Origin: Bradyrhizobium viridifuturi
Lineage (GTDB): Bacteria > Pseudomonadota > Alphaproteobacteria > Rhizobiales > Xanthobacteraceae
Direction of reading: 5' to 3'
Assembly: GCF_001238275.1 (NCBI RefSeq)
Contig: NZ_LGTB01000001.1
Coordinates: 335,927-399,926, forward strand
DNA length: 64,000 nucleotides
The first letter of the stretch is position 1. Each line of letters begins with the position of its first letter. The position numbers were made by a program, and so were the translations under genes. Of the stretch, positions 36,386 to 46,143 are shown piece after piece. The notes beneath the pieces were generated by a model that was not told where the DNA came from, did no database searches, and worked only from the letters and a program-made list of their open reading frames with translations.

Positions 36386-37342
36386 ATGACCAAACTCACC
36401 GCCCAGGCCGCAGGAACCTTTGCGATCGCGCCGACCCCGTTCCACGACGACGGCCGCATCGACGAGGCATCGATCGACCGGCTGACCGATTTCTACACCG
36501 AGGTCGGCTGCGACGGCGTCACGGTGCTGGGCATCCTGGGTGAGGCGCCGAAGCTCGATGCTGCCGAGGCGGAGCAGGTCGCGCTGCGCTTCGTCAAGCG
36601 CGCCAAGAAGCTGCAGGTGATCGTCGGCGTCTCGGCGCCGGGCTTCGCCACGATGCGCTCGCTGGCGAAGAAGTCGATGGATGCGGGCGCCGCCGGCGTC
36701 ATGATCGCGCCGCCGCCGCATCTGCGCACCGATGACCAGATCATCAGTTATTTCAAGCAGGCGCAGGAAGCGATCGGCGATGACATTCCCTGGGTGCTGC
36801 AGGATTATCCGCTGACGCTCACTGTCGTGTTCACGCCCGCCGTGATCCGCAAGATCGTGATGGATTCGCCGTCCTGCGTAATGCTCAAGCACGAGGACTG
36901 GCCGGGCCTGGAGAAGATCTCGACCTTGCGCAACTTCCAGAAGGACGGTTCGCTGCGGCCGCTGTCGATCCTGGTCGGCAACGGCGGTCTGTTCCTCGAT
37001 TTCGAGATGGAGCGCGGCGCCGACGGCGCGATGACGGGTTATGCATTCCCTGAACTGCTGATCGACGTCGTCAACCTGTCGAAGGCCGGCAAGCGCGATG
37101 CCGCGCACGATCTGTTCGACGCGCATCTGCCGCTGATCCGCTACGAGCAGCAGCCCGGCGTCGGCCTCACCGTGCGCAAATACGTGCTGCAGAAGCGCGG
37201 CATCATCGCCTCCAGCGCCCAGCGCAAGCCCGGCGCCGTCATCACGTCGCAGGCGCGGGCGGAAGTCGACTATCTGCTCTCCCGCGTGGCGCGCGTTGAC
37301 CGTCGCGCCAATCTGCAACCGCAATCCAGTGCAGCAGGCTAA
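36386..37342 (+). CDS. DHDPS/N-acetylneuraminate lyase-family enzyme
   Basis: 318 residues of the class I aldolase (beta/alpha)8 family. Opening FAIAPTPFHDDGRID, GILGEAPKL in place of the usual GTTGE, catalytic Tyr in LQDYPLT and Schiff-base Lys in CVMLKHEDWPG. The altered Thr-Thr pair and the extended C-terminus point away from lysine biosynthesis toward another pyruvate-dependent aldolase or hydratase. In the same direction as the preceding CoA genes, 3 bp before the Nudix gene, so probably cotranscribed. Confidence 0.85.
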   Translation: MTKLTAQAAGTFAIAPTPFHDDGRIDEASIDRLTDFYTEVGCDGVTVLGILGEAPKLDAAEAEQVALRFVKRAKKLQVIVGVSAPGFATMRSLAKKSMDAGAAGVMIAPPPHLRTDDQIISYFKQAQEAIGDDIPWVLQDYPLTLTVVFTPAVIRKIVMDSPSCVMLKHEDWPGLEKISTLRNFQKDGSLRPLSILVGNGGLFLDFEMERGADGAMTGYAFPELLIDVVNLSKAGKRDAAHDLFDAHLPLIRYEQQPGVGLTVRKYVLQKRGIIASSAQRKPGAVITSQARAEVDYLLSRVARVDRRANLQPQSSAAG

Positions 37343-37344
37343 TA

Positions 37345-38142
37345 ATGACCGAGATCGTTGCCCCGCGCCTTGCCTCGACAGTGCTGCTGCTCCGTGACGG
37401 CGGCAGCAGCGAAATCGAGGTCTTCATGATGGTCCGCCATCACCAGATCGAGTTCAACTCGGGCGCGCTGGTGTTTCCGGGCGGCAGCGTCGACAAGAAC
37501 GACAAGGAGATCGCCGCCGATCCCGCGCTCTATTCGGGCAGGGAGGGGCTCGACGGCGACGCGCTGGGTTTCCGCATCGCGGCGATCCGCGAGACGTTCG
37601 AAGAGAGTGGCATCCTGCTGGCGCGGCCGCAGGGCTCGAAGGATCTGGTCGACGCCAAGCGCGCGAACGAGATCGCGGACGCGCATCGCGCGGCGCTGAA
37701 CGAAGGCAAGATCAGCTTCCTCAAGGTGCTGTCAGACAACGGCATGGTGCTCGCACTCGACGAGCTCGTGCCCTACGCGCACTGGATCACGCCGGAGGGC
37801 ATGCCGAAGCGCTTCGACACCTGGTTCTTCCTGGCCGCGGCGCCGCCCGAGCAGCTCGGCGCGCATGACGGCAAGGAATCGACCGACTCGATCTGGGTAT
37901 CGACGCGCGAGGCACTCGAGGGCGGCGAGACCGGCCGCTTCAAGCTGCCGTTCCCGACCACCCGCAATTTGATCCGGCTCGGCAAGCAGCCGAATGTCGG
38001 CGACGCGCTTAGCGACGCCAGAAAAATGTCGATCGTGACCGTGACCCCCGTCATGACCAAGACCGCCACCGGCCGCCAGCTCCGTATCCCCAAGGAAGCG
38101 GGCTACGACGGCGAGGTATTCGACGTCGGCGCGATGGGCTGA
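37345..38142 (+). CDS. Nudix hydrolase (NUDT19-like)
   Basis: 265 residues. The Nudix fold opens with STVLLLRDG and VFMMVRHHQIEFNSGALVFPGG; the box is stretched and ends RIAAIRETFEESGILLA, which keeps REXXEE. The large insertion between the glycines and the helix is typical of the NUDT7/NUDT19 branch that hydrolyses CoA or acyl-CoA. That fits its position after CoA-thioester genes. Starts 3 bp after the aldolase stop. Confidence 0.82.
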   Translation: MTEIVAPRLASTVLLLRDGGSSEIEVFMMVRHHQIEFNSGALVFPGGSVDKNDKEIAADPALYSGREGLDGDALGFRIAAIRETFEESGILLARPQGSKDLVDAKRANEIADAHRAALNEGKISFLKVLSDNGMVLALDELVPYAHWITPEGMPKRFDTWFFLAAAPPEQLGAHDGKESTDSIWVSTREALEGGETGRFKLPFPTTRNLIRLGKQPNVGDALSDARKMSIVTVTPVMTKTATGRQLRIPKEAGYDGEVFDVGAMG

Positions 38143-38260
38143 CGCCGCTCGCGTCAGCGCCGCAAAACTTCGGCGAGTATCGAAGTATCACCACCGGAAG
38201 CTCGCTATAACCACGTCGGTCACCGCGCCGGGCCAATTGCCCGGCGCAAAAGGAGCCGAC

Positions 38261-39205
38261 GTGCAAGCAACTTTTGAAGCGTCAATATCCTACGAAATCC
38301 ATCTGACGTTGTCCGGCAGTGACGACAGCTTGCTGCTGCGGCACTGGCCGGGCGAGGGCGATCCCGTGCTCTACGTTCACGGCGCGACGTTTCCCTCGTC
38401 GCTGTCGGTCGGCTATCGCTTCGGCGGGCGGTCCTGGGCGGACGATCTGAGGGCCGCTGGTCTCGACGTCTGGGCGTTCGATTTCATCGGCTTCGGCGGC
38501 TCGAGCAGGCCGCGGCAGATGTCCTTGTCCGCAAGCGGGATCGCGCCGCTCGGCCGTGCGCCGGAAGCCGCCGCTCAGGTCGGTGCGGTCGTCGATCACA
38601 TCCGCCGCGCATGCGCCGGCGCGCCGGTCCACATCGTCGCGCATTCATGGGGCACGATCGCTACCGGCCTGTTTGCCGGCCATCGTCCGGACGCGGTCGG
38701 CCGCCTCGTGCTGTTCGGGCCGATCGTGCAGCGGGAGCTGCAAGGGCTGCCGCCGCCTGACAGCATCGGCGCATGGCGCGAGGTCACGACCGCGGATCAA
38801 CTGAAGCGATTTGTCGAGGATGTCCCGCCGTCGCATCCGCCGGTGCTGATCGAGCCAGACCTCGCCGGGTGGGGGCCGGCCTATCTCGCCACCGACGCCG
38901 GCGCGGCCGGACGCAACCCGCCGGCGGTCCGGATTCCAAACGGACCGCAGGCCGACATCATCGCCGCGCTGTCGGGCAAGCTCCCCTACGAGCCGCGCCG
39001 TGTCCTCGCCCCGACGCTGATCGTGCGGGGCGAATGGGACAATCTCTGTCAGGATGCCGACGCCGCCTGGCTGTCCCATGCGTTGGGCGCCACGGAGAAG
39101 GCCGATGTCGTCGTGCCCAAGGCAACGCATCTGATGCACCTTGAGCACGGGCGGGAAGGCCTGTTTGCTGCGACCGCCGGTTGGCTTGCAAGGAGCGCGT
39201 CGTGA
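38261..39205 (+). CDS. Alpha/beta hydrolase
   Basis: 314 residues. Oxyanion region YVHGATFPSS, nucleophile elbow VAHSWGT, acid Asp in GEWDNLC and His in ATHLMHLEHG. The GTG at 38261 has AAAAGGAG at ideal spacing, so the longer frame from 38237 was not used. Its stop overlaps the start of the following EamA gene. Possibly an esterase or thioesterase; substrate unknown. Confidence 0.85.
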   Translation: MQATFEASISYEIHLTLSGSDDSLLLRHWPGEGDPVLYVHGATFPSSLSVGYRFGGRSWADDLRAAGLDVWAFDFIGFGGSSRPRQMSLSASGIAPLGRAPEAAAQVGAVVDHIRRACAGAPVHIVAHSWGTIATGLFAGHRPDAVGRLVLFGPIVQRELQGLPPPDSIGAWREVTTADQLKRFVEDVPPSHPPVLIEPDLAGWGPAYLATDAGAAGRNPPAVRIPNGPQADIIAALSGKLPYEPRRVLAPTLIVRGEWDNLCQDADAAWLSHALGATEKADVVVPKATHLMHLEHGREGLFAATAGWLARSAS

Positions 39206-40122
39206 GCGGCCCCGCGACCGGCGACGCGCGCCAGCCCAATATGAGCATCGAGCTGGCTCTGCTGCTGGCGCTCGCCACCCTCTGGGGCGGCTCCTACACA
39301 TTCATCAAGCTCGGCGTCGCAACCATCCCGCCGATCACGCTGATCGCGGCGCGCACCGCGATCGCGGGCCTGCTGCTCGTCGTCATCATGCGGATGCGTG
39401 GTGTGACGATGCCGACCGACGGAGCGACCTGGCGGCGCTTCGTCTTCCAGGCCTGTCTCAACAGCGTGATCCCGTGGACGCTGATCGCCTGGGGCGAGCG
39501 CTTCGTCGATGCCGGGCTCGCAACCATCCTCAATTCGGCTTCGCCGATCTTCACCTTCCTGTTCACCGTCGCGATCACCCGCCATGAGGCCGCGAGCCCG
39601 CGCAAGCTGTTCGGGGTGATATCAGGGATGGCCGGCATCTGCCTGATCGTCGGCGTCGATGCCTTCCGCGATCTCGGGCAGGGCATTGTGGCCGAGGTCG
39701 CGATCGTCGCTGCCACGATCTGCTATGCCTGCGCCGCGATCTTCAGCCGCGGCTTCAAGGGGCTCGATCCGATGGCGCCGGCGGCGGGCTCGCTGCTCGC
39801 GGGCGCCGCGATCCTGATCCCGCTCAGCCTCGCCGTCGAACGGCCCTGGACGCTGACGCCGTCGACCAGCTCGCTCGCCGCCTTGCTGGCGCTTGCAGTG
39901 TTCTCGACCGCGATCGCCTTCGTGATCTACTTCCGCCTGATCCAGACCCTCGGTTCGGTCGGCACCACCGCGCAGGCCTATCTGCGGGTGCCGATCGGGG
40001 TTGCGCTCAGCGTCGCATTCCTTGGCGAACGGTTGAGCCCGACGGCGTGGCTCGGGCTCGCCTGCGTGGTGATCGGCGTTGCCGCGATGACGATCCCGGC
40101 ACGAAAGACCGCGACGGCGTAA
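39202..40122 (+). CDS. EamA/DMT-family transporter
   Basis: 306 residues, about ten membrane helices in two EamA repeats (LATLWGGSYTFIKLGV, ATILNSASPIFTFLFTVAI, AQAYLRVPIGVALSVAFLGERLSP). The GTG at 39202 overlaps the hydrolase stop (GTGA) and has AGGAG at 39191, so the pair is translationally coupled and the transporter may export the hydrolase product. Confidence 0.88.
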   Translation: MSGPATGDARQPNMSIELALLLALATLWGGSYTFIKLGVATIPPITLIAARTAIAGLLLVVIMRMRGVTMPTDGATWRRFVFQACLNSVIPWTLIAWGERFVDAGLATILNSASPIFTFLFTVAITRHEAASPRKLFGVISGMAGICLIVGVDAFRDLGQGIVAEVAIVAATICYACAAIFSRGFKGLDPMAPAAGSLLAGAAILIPLSLAVERPWTLTPSTSSLAALLALAVFSTAIAFVIYFRLIQTLGSVGTTAQAYLRVPIGVALSVAFLGERLSPTAWLGLACVVIGVAAMTIPARKTATA

Positions 40123-40373
40123 GGTCATCGCGGCGATGACGGCTTCCGGATCGCCACGGGTCGGGCGATCTGGCCAGGGTCAGGGTGATGGAGGAGGCCG
40201 GTGTCCCGGCGGACCGGGCGCCGGGCTACCTGTATGGGCTGCCTGTACCGGAATCGGTCAGGGGCGCGGCTGCCGGGGTGATGCCGGTCACACCGGCCGG
40301 ACCCTTCAGCATGTTTCCCCAAGGCCCGTAATTTCCCGTATATTGGGGTGCATTGGACCCCGGCCTTGATGAC

Positions 40374-43055
40374 ATGACCGCTGAATTGCCGCCGAATTCG
40401 CAAGCGCCGCGTGCGTTCTCCCTCTCGATTGGCCAACTCACGTTCGGCAGCTTCCTGCTGGTTCTGGCTGTGATCATCATCACGTCGACGGCCAGCGTGA
40501 TCGCGATTCGGCACATCGACGCGACCTTTGCCGAGCTGCAGCGGCTGCAAAGCGTCGGCGATATCGCCGAGGATATCGACCGTCGCACCAATGAACTGCG
40601 GCTGGCGGCGAGGGACTTCGTCACTGAGCCCGGCAACCAGTCGGCCCAGGTGGCGCAGGCTGCCCAGTCACTGAGCGAGATCCTGAAAAAGACCCGGATC
40701 GAGCTGGCGCCCGAGCAGCAGGACATGATCGACGGCGTCACCCAGCGGCTGGCGACCTATCGCAGCGGGATCGAGCGCATCTCGGCGCTGCTCAGCCGGC
40801 GCGCCGAGATCGTCGCCGGACTGCCGCCGCTGCGCGACGCGTTCGACAAAGCGGTCGCCGAGAGCAACGACGCCACGCTTGCGAACACGCTGTCACAGAT
40901 CCAGAGCCGAATCGCCACCGCGCTCTTGGCGCACAACACGTCGGCCGCCGAGCAGGCCGCGCAAAGCATGCAGGCGATGACGATCGCCGATCCGAGCCTG
41001 CGCAGCGCGGTCGACAATTATGCCGAGGCGATCAGCGCGATCTCGGTGCGCGAGGGCCAGATCGCCGACATCGACCGGGAGGTGCTCGGCGCCGAGGGCC
41101 GCCTGATTCAGAAGGTCACCGAACTGTTGCGCGAGCTCAGCTCCCGCCGCGGCCATGTGCTGTCGCGCGATTTTGCGCGGACATTGGCTGAGGCGAAATG
41201 GCAGAGCATCGTGCTCGGCACCGCGGGCGTGCTGATCGGCCTGTTCGCGTCGGTGCTGGTGGTGCGCCGCACCGTCCGTCCGCTGGCCAGGATCGCGGGA
41301 TCGATCCGCAAGGTCGCGGGCGGCGAGAAGAGCGCGTTCATCCCCGGCGCCGACCTCGACAACGAGATCGGCGACATCGCGCGCGCCGCCGAGGTGTTCC
41401 GCCAGACCCTGGTCGACGCGGACAGCGCGCGCGAGGCCGCGCTGCGCGCGCTCGCCGAGCAGCGGCTGGCCGAGGAGAGCTACCACAAGCTGTTCGAGGC
41501 ATCCGTCGACGGCATCTACGTCACGACGCCGGGCGGCACGCTGCTGAACGCCAATCCGGCGCTGGCGCGCATGATGGGCTATGCCACGCCGCAGGACCTG
41601 ATCAATGGCATCGGCGACATCGCCTCCACGGTCTATGTCGATCCGGCGGCGCGGGAGCAGTACCAGCAGCTGATGCTGCGCGACGGCACGGTGCGTGACT
41701 ACGAGTATCAGGTGCGCTCGCGCGACGGCACCGTGCTGTGGCTGTCGGATTCCGCGACCGTCGTGCGCAACGACGAGGGTGAGGTGGTTCGCTACGAGGG
41801 CACGGTTCGCGACATCACCGACCAGAAGCGCGCCGAAGATGCCGTTGCCGAAGGCCGCCGCATGTTGCAGATGGTGATCGACACGGTGCCGGCCGTCATC
41901 AACGTCAAGGAGCGCAATCTGCGCTATGTGCTGATGAACCGCTACATGGCGGGCATCTTCGGCGTCGAGCCGCAGGACGCGATCGGCCGGACCACCGCCG
42001 AGCTGATGCAGCGCTATGGCGCCGCCAAGACCGACGAGAACGACAAGCGCGTGCTGTCGGTGCGGCGCGAGCTCGGCTTCTATGAGGAGGAGTACAAGGA
42101 CGCAGCCGGTAACATGCGGCAATGGCTCGTCAACAAGCTGCCGATCCTCGATGCGCAGGGCGACATCGAGAACATCGTGACAGTGGCGCTCGACATCGGC
42201 GATCGCAAGCGATCGGAGCAGGAGATGCGCAAGGCGAGGGATTCCGCCGAGGCCGCGCTGCGCAATCTGCGGGAAACCCAGAACTCGCTGATCGAGGCCG
42301 AGAAGCTCGCCGCACTCGGCCGCCTGGTGGCCGGCGTCGCCCACGAGGTCAACAATCCCGTCGGCATCAGCCTCACCGTCGCTTCCGCGCTGGAGCGCAA
42401 GACCGCGAATTTCGGCGCCCAGGTCGAGCGCGGCGATCTGCGCCGCTCCAGCCTGAACGATTTCCTGAACACGGCGCGGGACGCCTCCTCGCAGCTCGTC
42501 GCCAATCTGAACCGCGCCGCGGAGCTGATCCAGTCGTTCAAGCAGGTCGCTGCCGACCGCAACTATTCCGACCAGCGCACCTTCGATCTCGGCGATCTCA
42601 CCGAGCAGGTGGTGATGAGCCTGCGGCCCGGCCTGCGCAAGCACAATCTGATGCTCAACGTCGATTGTGAGCCGAACCTCATCATGAATTCCTATCCGGG
42701 ACCGTATGGCCAGGTGCTGACCAATTTGTTCCTCAATGCGGTCGCGCATGCGTTCCCGGACGGCAAGGCCGGCGAGGTCGAGATCCAGGTCCACGCCTCC
42801 GGCAACGACTATGTCGAGGTGATCTTCGCCGACAATGGCTGCGGCATGAGCCTCGACGTTCGCCGCCGCGCCTTCGATCCGTTCTTCACGACGCGGCGCG
42901 ACCAGGGCGGCACCGGGCTCGGGCTGCACATCGTCTACAGCATCGTCACCACGCGCCTCGGCGGCCGGCTCTCGCTGGATTCCGCACCGGGCAACGGCAC
43001 GCGCATCCAGATGATCCTGCCGCGCGTCGCGCCGCTGGAGCAGGCCGCGGAGTAG
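40374..43055 (+). CDS. Membrane-bound PAS-PAS hybrid-free sensor histidine kinase
   Basis: About 893 residues. Helix near residues 20-40, a long periplasmic coiled-coil sensor region, second helix near 285-305, a HAMP linker, two PAS domains (about 365-610), then HisKA with VAHEVNNPVG (phospho-His) and HATPase_c with N box NLFLNAVAHAF, G1 DNGCGMS, F box FDPFF and G2 GGTGLGLHIVYSI. No receiver domain and no response-regulator gene next to it, so the partner is elsewhere. The ATG at 40374 was used; an in-frame TTG at 40353 is an alternative. Confidence 0.9.
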   Translation: MTAELPPNSQAPRAFSLSIGQLTFGSFLLVLAVIIITSTASVIAIRHIDATFAELQRLQSVGDIAEDIDRRTNELRLAARDFVTEPGNQSAQVAQAAQSLSEILKKTRIELAPEQQDMIDGVTQRLATYRSGIERISALLSRRAEIVAGLPPLRDAFDKAVAESNDATLANTLSQIQSRIATALLAHNTSAAEQAAQSMQAMTIADPSLRSAVDNYAEAISAISVREGQIADIDREVLGAEGRLIQKVTELLRELSSRRGHVLSRDFARTLAEAKWQSIVLGTAGVLIGLFASVLVVRRTVRPLARIAGSIRKVAGGEKSAFIPGADLDNEIGDIARAAEVFRQTLVDADSAREAALRALAEQRLAEESYHKLFEASVDGIYVTTPGGTLLNANPALARMMGYATPQDLINGIGDIASTVYVDPAAREQYQQLMLRDGTVRDYEYQVRSRDGTVLWLSDSATVVRNDEGEVVRYEGTVRDITDQKRAEDAVAEGRRMLQMVIDTVPAVINVKERNLRYVLMNRYMAGIFGVEPQDAIGRTTAELMQRYGAAKTDENDKRVLSVRRELGFYEEEYKDAAGNMRQWLVNKLPILDAQGDIENIVTVALDIGDRKRSEQEMRKARDSAEAALRNLRETQNSLIEAEKLAALGRLVAGVAHEVNNPVGISLTVASALERKTANFGAQVERGDLRRSSLNDFLNTARDASSQLVANLNRAAELIQSFKQVAADRNYSDQRTFDLGDLTEQVVMSLRPGLRKHNLMLNVDCEPNLIMNSYPGPYGQVLTNLFLNAVAHAFPDGKAGEVEIQVHASGNDYVEVIFADNGCGMSLDVRRRAFDPFFTTRRDQGGTGLGLHIVYSIVTTRLGGRLSLDSAPGNGTRIQMILPRVAPLEQAAE

Positions 43056-43065
43056 CGAAGTCGCG

Positions 43066-43130
43066 CTGCCCAACCCGTCATCCTGAGGCTCGCCGAAGAG
43101 GCTCGCGCCTCGGGATGACGGGTTGGGCAG
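43066..43130. repeat. Palindromic repeat with 18-bp perfect arms
   Basis: Arms 43066-43083 and 43113-43130 (CTGCCCAACCCGTCATCC and its complement) enclose an imperfect inner stem. It lies just after the kinase stop and may double as a terminator. Confidence 0.8.
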
Positions 43131-43281
43131 TGGGTGCGCGATCGTGGAGGTGCGCGCGACAATCCATATTCGATTGGCATCGATCAATGCCCGAACGGCA
43201 TTGGACCGTGTGCGACAACGCACCTACGGCTCGCTCAGCCGACCCTGGGATCAACGGGCGGTCTGAGCAGGGGAGGAAGAC

Positions 43282-44365
43282 ATGATTTCACGGCGCAATC
43301 TGGTAGCCGGCATTGGCGCAGGCGTGGCGAGTGCTGCGGCCGGCCGTGCCATGGCGCAGTCGTTCCCGTTCAAGCCCAATCAGCGCTATCCGGATCCGGC
43401 CGTCGAAATCCTCGACCCGAGCTTTGCCAAGTACCGCCTCTACAGCTCTACGCTGGAGCAGGTCGCGACCGGCCTGCGCTGGGCGGAAGGGCCCGCCTAT
43501 TTCTCCGATGGCGGCTATCTCCTGTTCAGCGACATCCCCAACAACCGCATCATGAAGTACAGCGAGAAGGACGGCAGTCTCACCGTCTTCCGCAGCCCCG
43601 CCAATTTCGCCAACGGCAACACCCGCGACCGCCAGGGCCGCTCGTGACCTGCGAGCACTCGGTGACGCGGCGGATCACACGGACCGAGAAGAACGGCAAG
43701 ATCACCGTGCTGGCCGACAGTTTCGAGGGCAAGCGCCTCAATGCGCCGAACGACATCGTGGTGAAGTCCGACGACACGATCTGGTTCACCGATCCGGTGT
43801 TCGGCATCGCCGGCGAGTGGGAGGCTTCAAGGCCAAGCGCGAGCAGGACAACACCAACGTGTTCCGGATCGGCGCCAACGGCAAGCTGACGGCCGTCATC
43901 ACCGATCTGGTCAATCCGAACGGGCTCGCGTTCTCGCCGGACGAGAAGAAGCTCTACGTGGTCGAGTGGAAGGGCACGCCGAACCGCAGCATCTGGAGTT
44001 ACGACGTCAACGCCGACGGCACTGTCGGCAACAAGAGCAAGCTGATCGACGCCGCCGACCAGGGATCGCTCGACGGCTTCCGCGTCGATCGCGACGGCAA
44101 TCTGTGGTGCGGCTGGGGCAGCAACGGCGCCCTGCAGTCGGAGCCAACGGATGTCAATGGCCGCAAGGTCTATCAGCTCAAGGGCAGGCCCGAGGATCTC
44201 GACGGCGTGATGGTGTTCAGCCCGCAGGGCAAGCCGCTCGGCTTTATCCGCCTGCCGGAGCGCTGCGAGAACCTGACTTTCGGCGGGCCGAAGAACAACC
44301 GCCTGTACATGGCGTCATGCCATTCGATCTACGCGCTCTACGTCGACGCGCACGGCGCGACGTGA
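43282..44365 (+). pseudogene. Exported SMP-30/gluconolactonase-like protein, two frameshifts
   Basis: Six-bladed propeller hydrolase with a leader containing SRRNLVAGIGAG (Tat-like). Propeller signatures are [63 protein letters not shown] and [10 protein letters not shown], including metal-ligand Glu, Asn and Asp positions. The frame breaks near 43644 (CGC-TCG-TGA should be CGC-CTC-GTG-ACC) and near 43825 (GAG-GCT should be GAG-GGC). Each needs one extra base, giving about 360 residues. SD GGGGAGG precedes the ATG at 43282. Confidence 0.82.
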
Positions 44366-44401
44366 GGGATAGGGAAAGCAGCTACAGTCGCGCACGATCC
44401 C

Positions 44402-44446
44402 CGTCATCCCCGCGCAAAGGCTTTGCCTTTGTCGCTGGGATGACAG
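44402..44446. repeat. Small palindromic repeat (CGTCATCCC type)
   Basis: CGTCATCCC and GGGATGACAGG are inverted around a central AAAGGCTTTGCCTTT stem. Lies between convergent genes and could act as a terminator. Confidence 0.6.
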
Positions 44447-44466
44447 GTCAGAAAACTCCCAAACCG

Positions 44467-44817
44467 CTAATTGATATCCGCGAGCTTGTGCAGCGTGGCG
44501 CTGAAAATCAGGCTCGCCTTGCCGACCAGCGCGGTTCCGCTCATGGTGCCGCGGGTGTCGGTGAAGGTGCCGGAGACGCCGATACCGACCGGCGCGGGCC
44601 CGCCGAACAGCGGGTTGTCGGTGTCGCGTGGCGTGGTGTGGCGTTGCACCAGGACCTCGCCCTTGAACGCGTCACCCTTCACCGTGTAGCTGCCGGTGTA
44701 ATAGAGATAGGCATCGCCGCCGAGAATTTGCCCGTTGCGGAAGAGAATCACTCCGCTGCCCTTGCCGACGCGTCCGTCAAGCAGGGTGACGTGGATTGAA
44801 TACAGCCCGTTCTTCAT
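44467..44817 (-). CDS. GrlR-like regulatory-fold protein
   Basis: 116 residues. MKNGLYSIHVTLLDGRVGKGSGVILFRNGQ-type opening, GGDAYLYYTGSYTVKGD, GEVLVQRH and FTDTRGTMSGTALVG match the small beta-barrel family named after GrlR, the repressor of the enteropathogenic E. coli type III secretion island. In rhizobia such proteins are found without that island, and no type III genes are seen here, so a regulatory role is uncertain. The start at 44817 has GGGACG upstream. Confidence 0.6.
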   Translation of the reverse strand: MKNGLYSIHVTLLDGRVGKGSGVILFRNGQILGGDAYLYYTGSYTVKGDAFKGEVLVQRHTTPRDTDNPLFGGPAPVGIGVSGTFTDTRGTMSGTALVGKASLIFSATLHKLADIN

Positions 44818-45141
44818 AACGTCCCATGGTCCGGCTGCCGCGCCCGCAGCAATCCGGATTGGTTTTTTATGCCAAAGCGAGCAACCTCGTGCAATGCGGC
44901 AGGTTGATTCCGGGGGGTGTCCGGAGTGACCGTGAACCCTCGGTTCCTGCCAGTCGGTGTGACGGCGCGATGACAGCGGACCGTGCGCGCGAATCGAACT
45001 GGCCCGCGAAATGCATAGCTCTGGTTGCACTGGCCGGTGAGTGCTGGAGCAACATACATGACAGACAGGTTGGAAGCTGGCGGCCGCTTGGCAGGCCGGA
45101 ATGACGATCCCGGAACCTTGGTTGGCCGTCGCCGCGGCCGG
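44818..45141. other. Divergent intergenic region
   Basis: Separates the GrlR-like gene (minus) from the secreted protein gene (plus). No convincing ORF; must contain both promoters. An in-frame ATG at 45058 would extend the plus-strand gene by 28 polar residues, but the signal peptide argues against it. Confidence 0.4.
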
Positions 45142-45498
45142 ATGAAAGTGTTTCTGCCGCTTGGTCTGGTCGCGCTTGTATCGGTCACCGCTGCGCAGCT
45201 TGCGCAGGCGCGCGATCCAGACGGCCGCTACGCCAATTCGCCGCTGAAGGAATGGTTCGACGGTCTGCGCAGCGGCAAGGGGCCGTGCTGCTCGGATGCC
45301 GACGGCAGTGCGGTCAGCGATGTCGATTGGGAATCGAAAGACGGGCACTATCGCGTGCGCCTCGACGGGACGTGGATCGACGTGCCCGACGAGGCGGTGG
45401 TCACCGAACCCAACCGGGCCGGCCGCGCGATGGTCTGGCCGATCAAGAGCTACATGGGCGTGACGATCCGCTGCTTCATGCCTGGCAGCATGACGTAG
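45142..45498 (+). CDS. Small exported Cys-containing protein
   Basis: 118 residues. The signal peptide MKVFLPLGLVALVSVTAAQLAQA is followed by DPDGRYANSPLKEWFDGL, GPCCSDADGS and a beta-rich tail with VWPIKSYMGVTIRCFMPG. Proteins with this DPDGRYA and PCCSDADG pattern are common in Bradyrhizobium, with unknown function. Three Cys may form disulfides or a metal site. Convergent with the VOC gene. Confidence 0.7.
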   Translation: MKVFLPLGLVALVSVTAAQLAQARDPDGRYANSPLKEWFDGLRSGKGPCCSDADGSAVSDVDWESKDGHYRVRLDGTWIDVPDEAVVTEPNRAGRAMVWPIKSYMGVTIRCFMPGSMT

Positions 45499-45513
45499 CG
45501 CGGCAGTCGTCGC

Positions 45514-45900
45514 TCACGCGTACTTCTTGTCGCGCTCGAGCAGCTCGATCGAGATGCCCTGCGGGCCGCGGATGAAGCAGATCCGCACGCCCGGGCGGAT
45601 CGTGGTCGGCTCCTTGGTGAACTCGACCCCCTTGGCCCTGATCTCGGCTGCGACCGTGTCGATGTCCTTCACGGTCAGCCCGAAATGATCGAGCCCCTGA
45701 TAGGGCGTCACCGGCGGGGCGTTGACGCCGTCGCCTTGTGTCACTTCCGCGATGAAGACCTTGGCGCCGCCGAGCTGGACGTCGATGCGGCCGGGACCGC
45801 GGATGATCTCGCCGCCGAGAATGTCGCGCAGCCAGGCCGCGGTGGCCTCGGGATCGGGACTGCGCAGATGGACGTGGTCCCAGGTGACGACGACGGGCAT
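45514..45900 (-). CDS. Glyoxalase/VOC-superfamily protein
   Basis: 128 residues, one complete VOC module of two beta-alpha-beta3 units: VVTWDHVHLRSPDPEATAAWLRDILGG with the first metal His, then GLDHFGLTVKDIDTVAAEI and GISIELLER with the final Glu. All expected metal-ligand positions (His, His, Glu) are present. Could be a lactoylglutathione lyase-like or dioxygenase-like protein. SD GGAGAT precedes the ATG at 45900. Confidence 0.85.
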   Translation of the reverse strand: MPVVVTWDHVHLRSPDPEATAAWLRDILGGEIIRGPGRIDVQLGGAKVFIAEVTQGDGVNAPPVTPYQGLDHFGLTVKDIDTVAAEIRAKGVEFTKEPTTIRPGVRICFIRGPQGISIELLERDKKYA

Positions 45901-46143
45901 TGCGATCTCCTTGTTGTTCTCGCGCGCTGCGGTGCGCGGCACCCGCGCTCGGGCGGCGCAATCTAGCGATCGGCTGGCTCCGATGCCATCCCGTGCTGCG
46001 CGTCGCAAGATTGTCGTCCCGGAATGAAACCATTTCGGCCGATGGCGATTGTTCTTGCGTGGCCGCTCGACCTGCGGCCGTCCTGCATGCCGTATGCGGC
46101 GATGGGGCGGCACGGTCGGGCGTCGAGGGGTGAGGGCACGACG

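Noticed and set aside
40136..40369. 77-codon frame before the sensor kinase
   Set aside because: Gly/Arg-rich with no ribosome site or homology; judged intergenic.
40893..43223. 776-codon open frame antisense to the sensor kinase
   Set aside because: Same GC-codon effect; the sense strand carries all kinase boxes.
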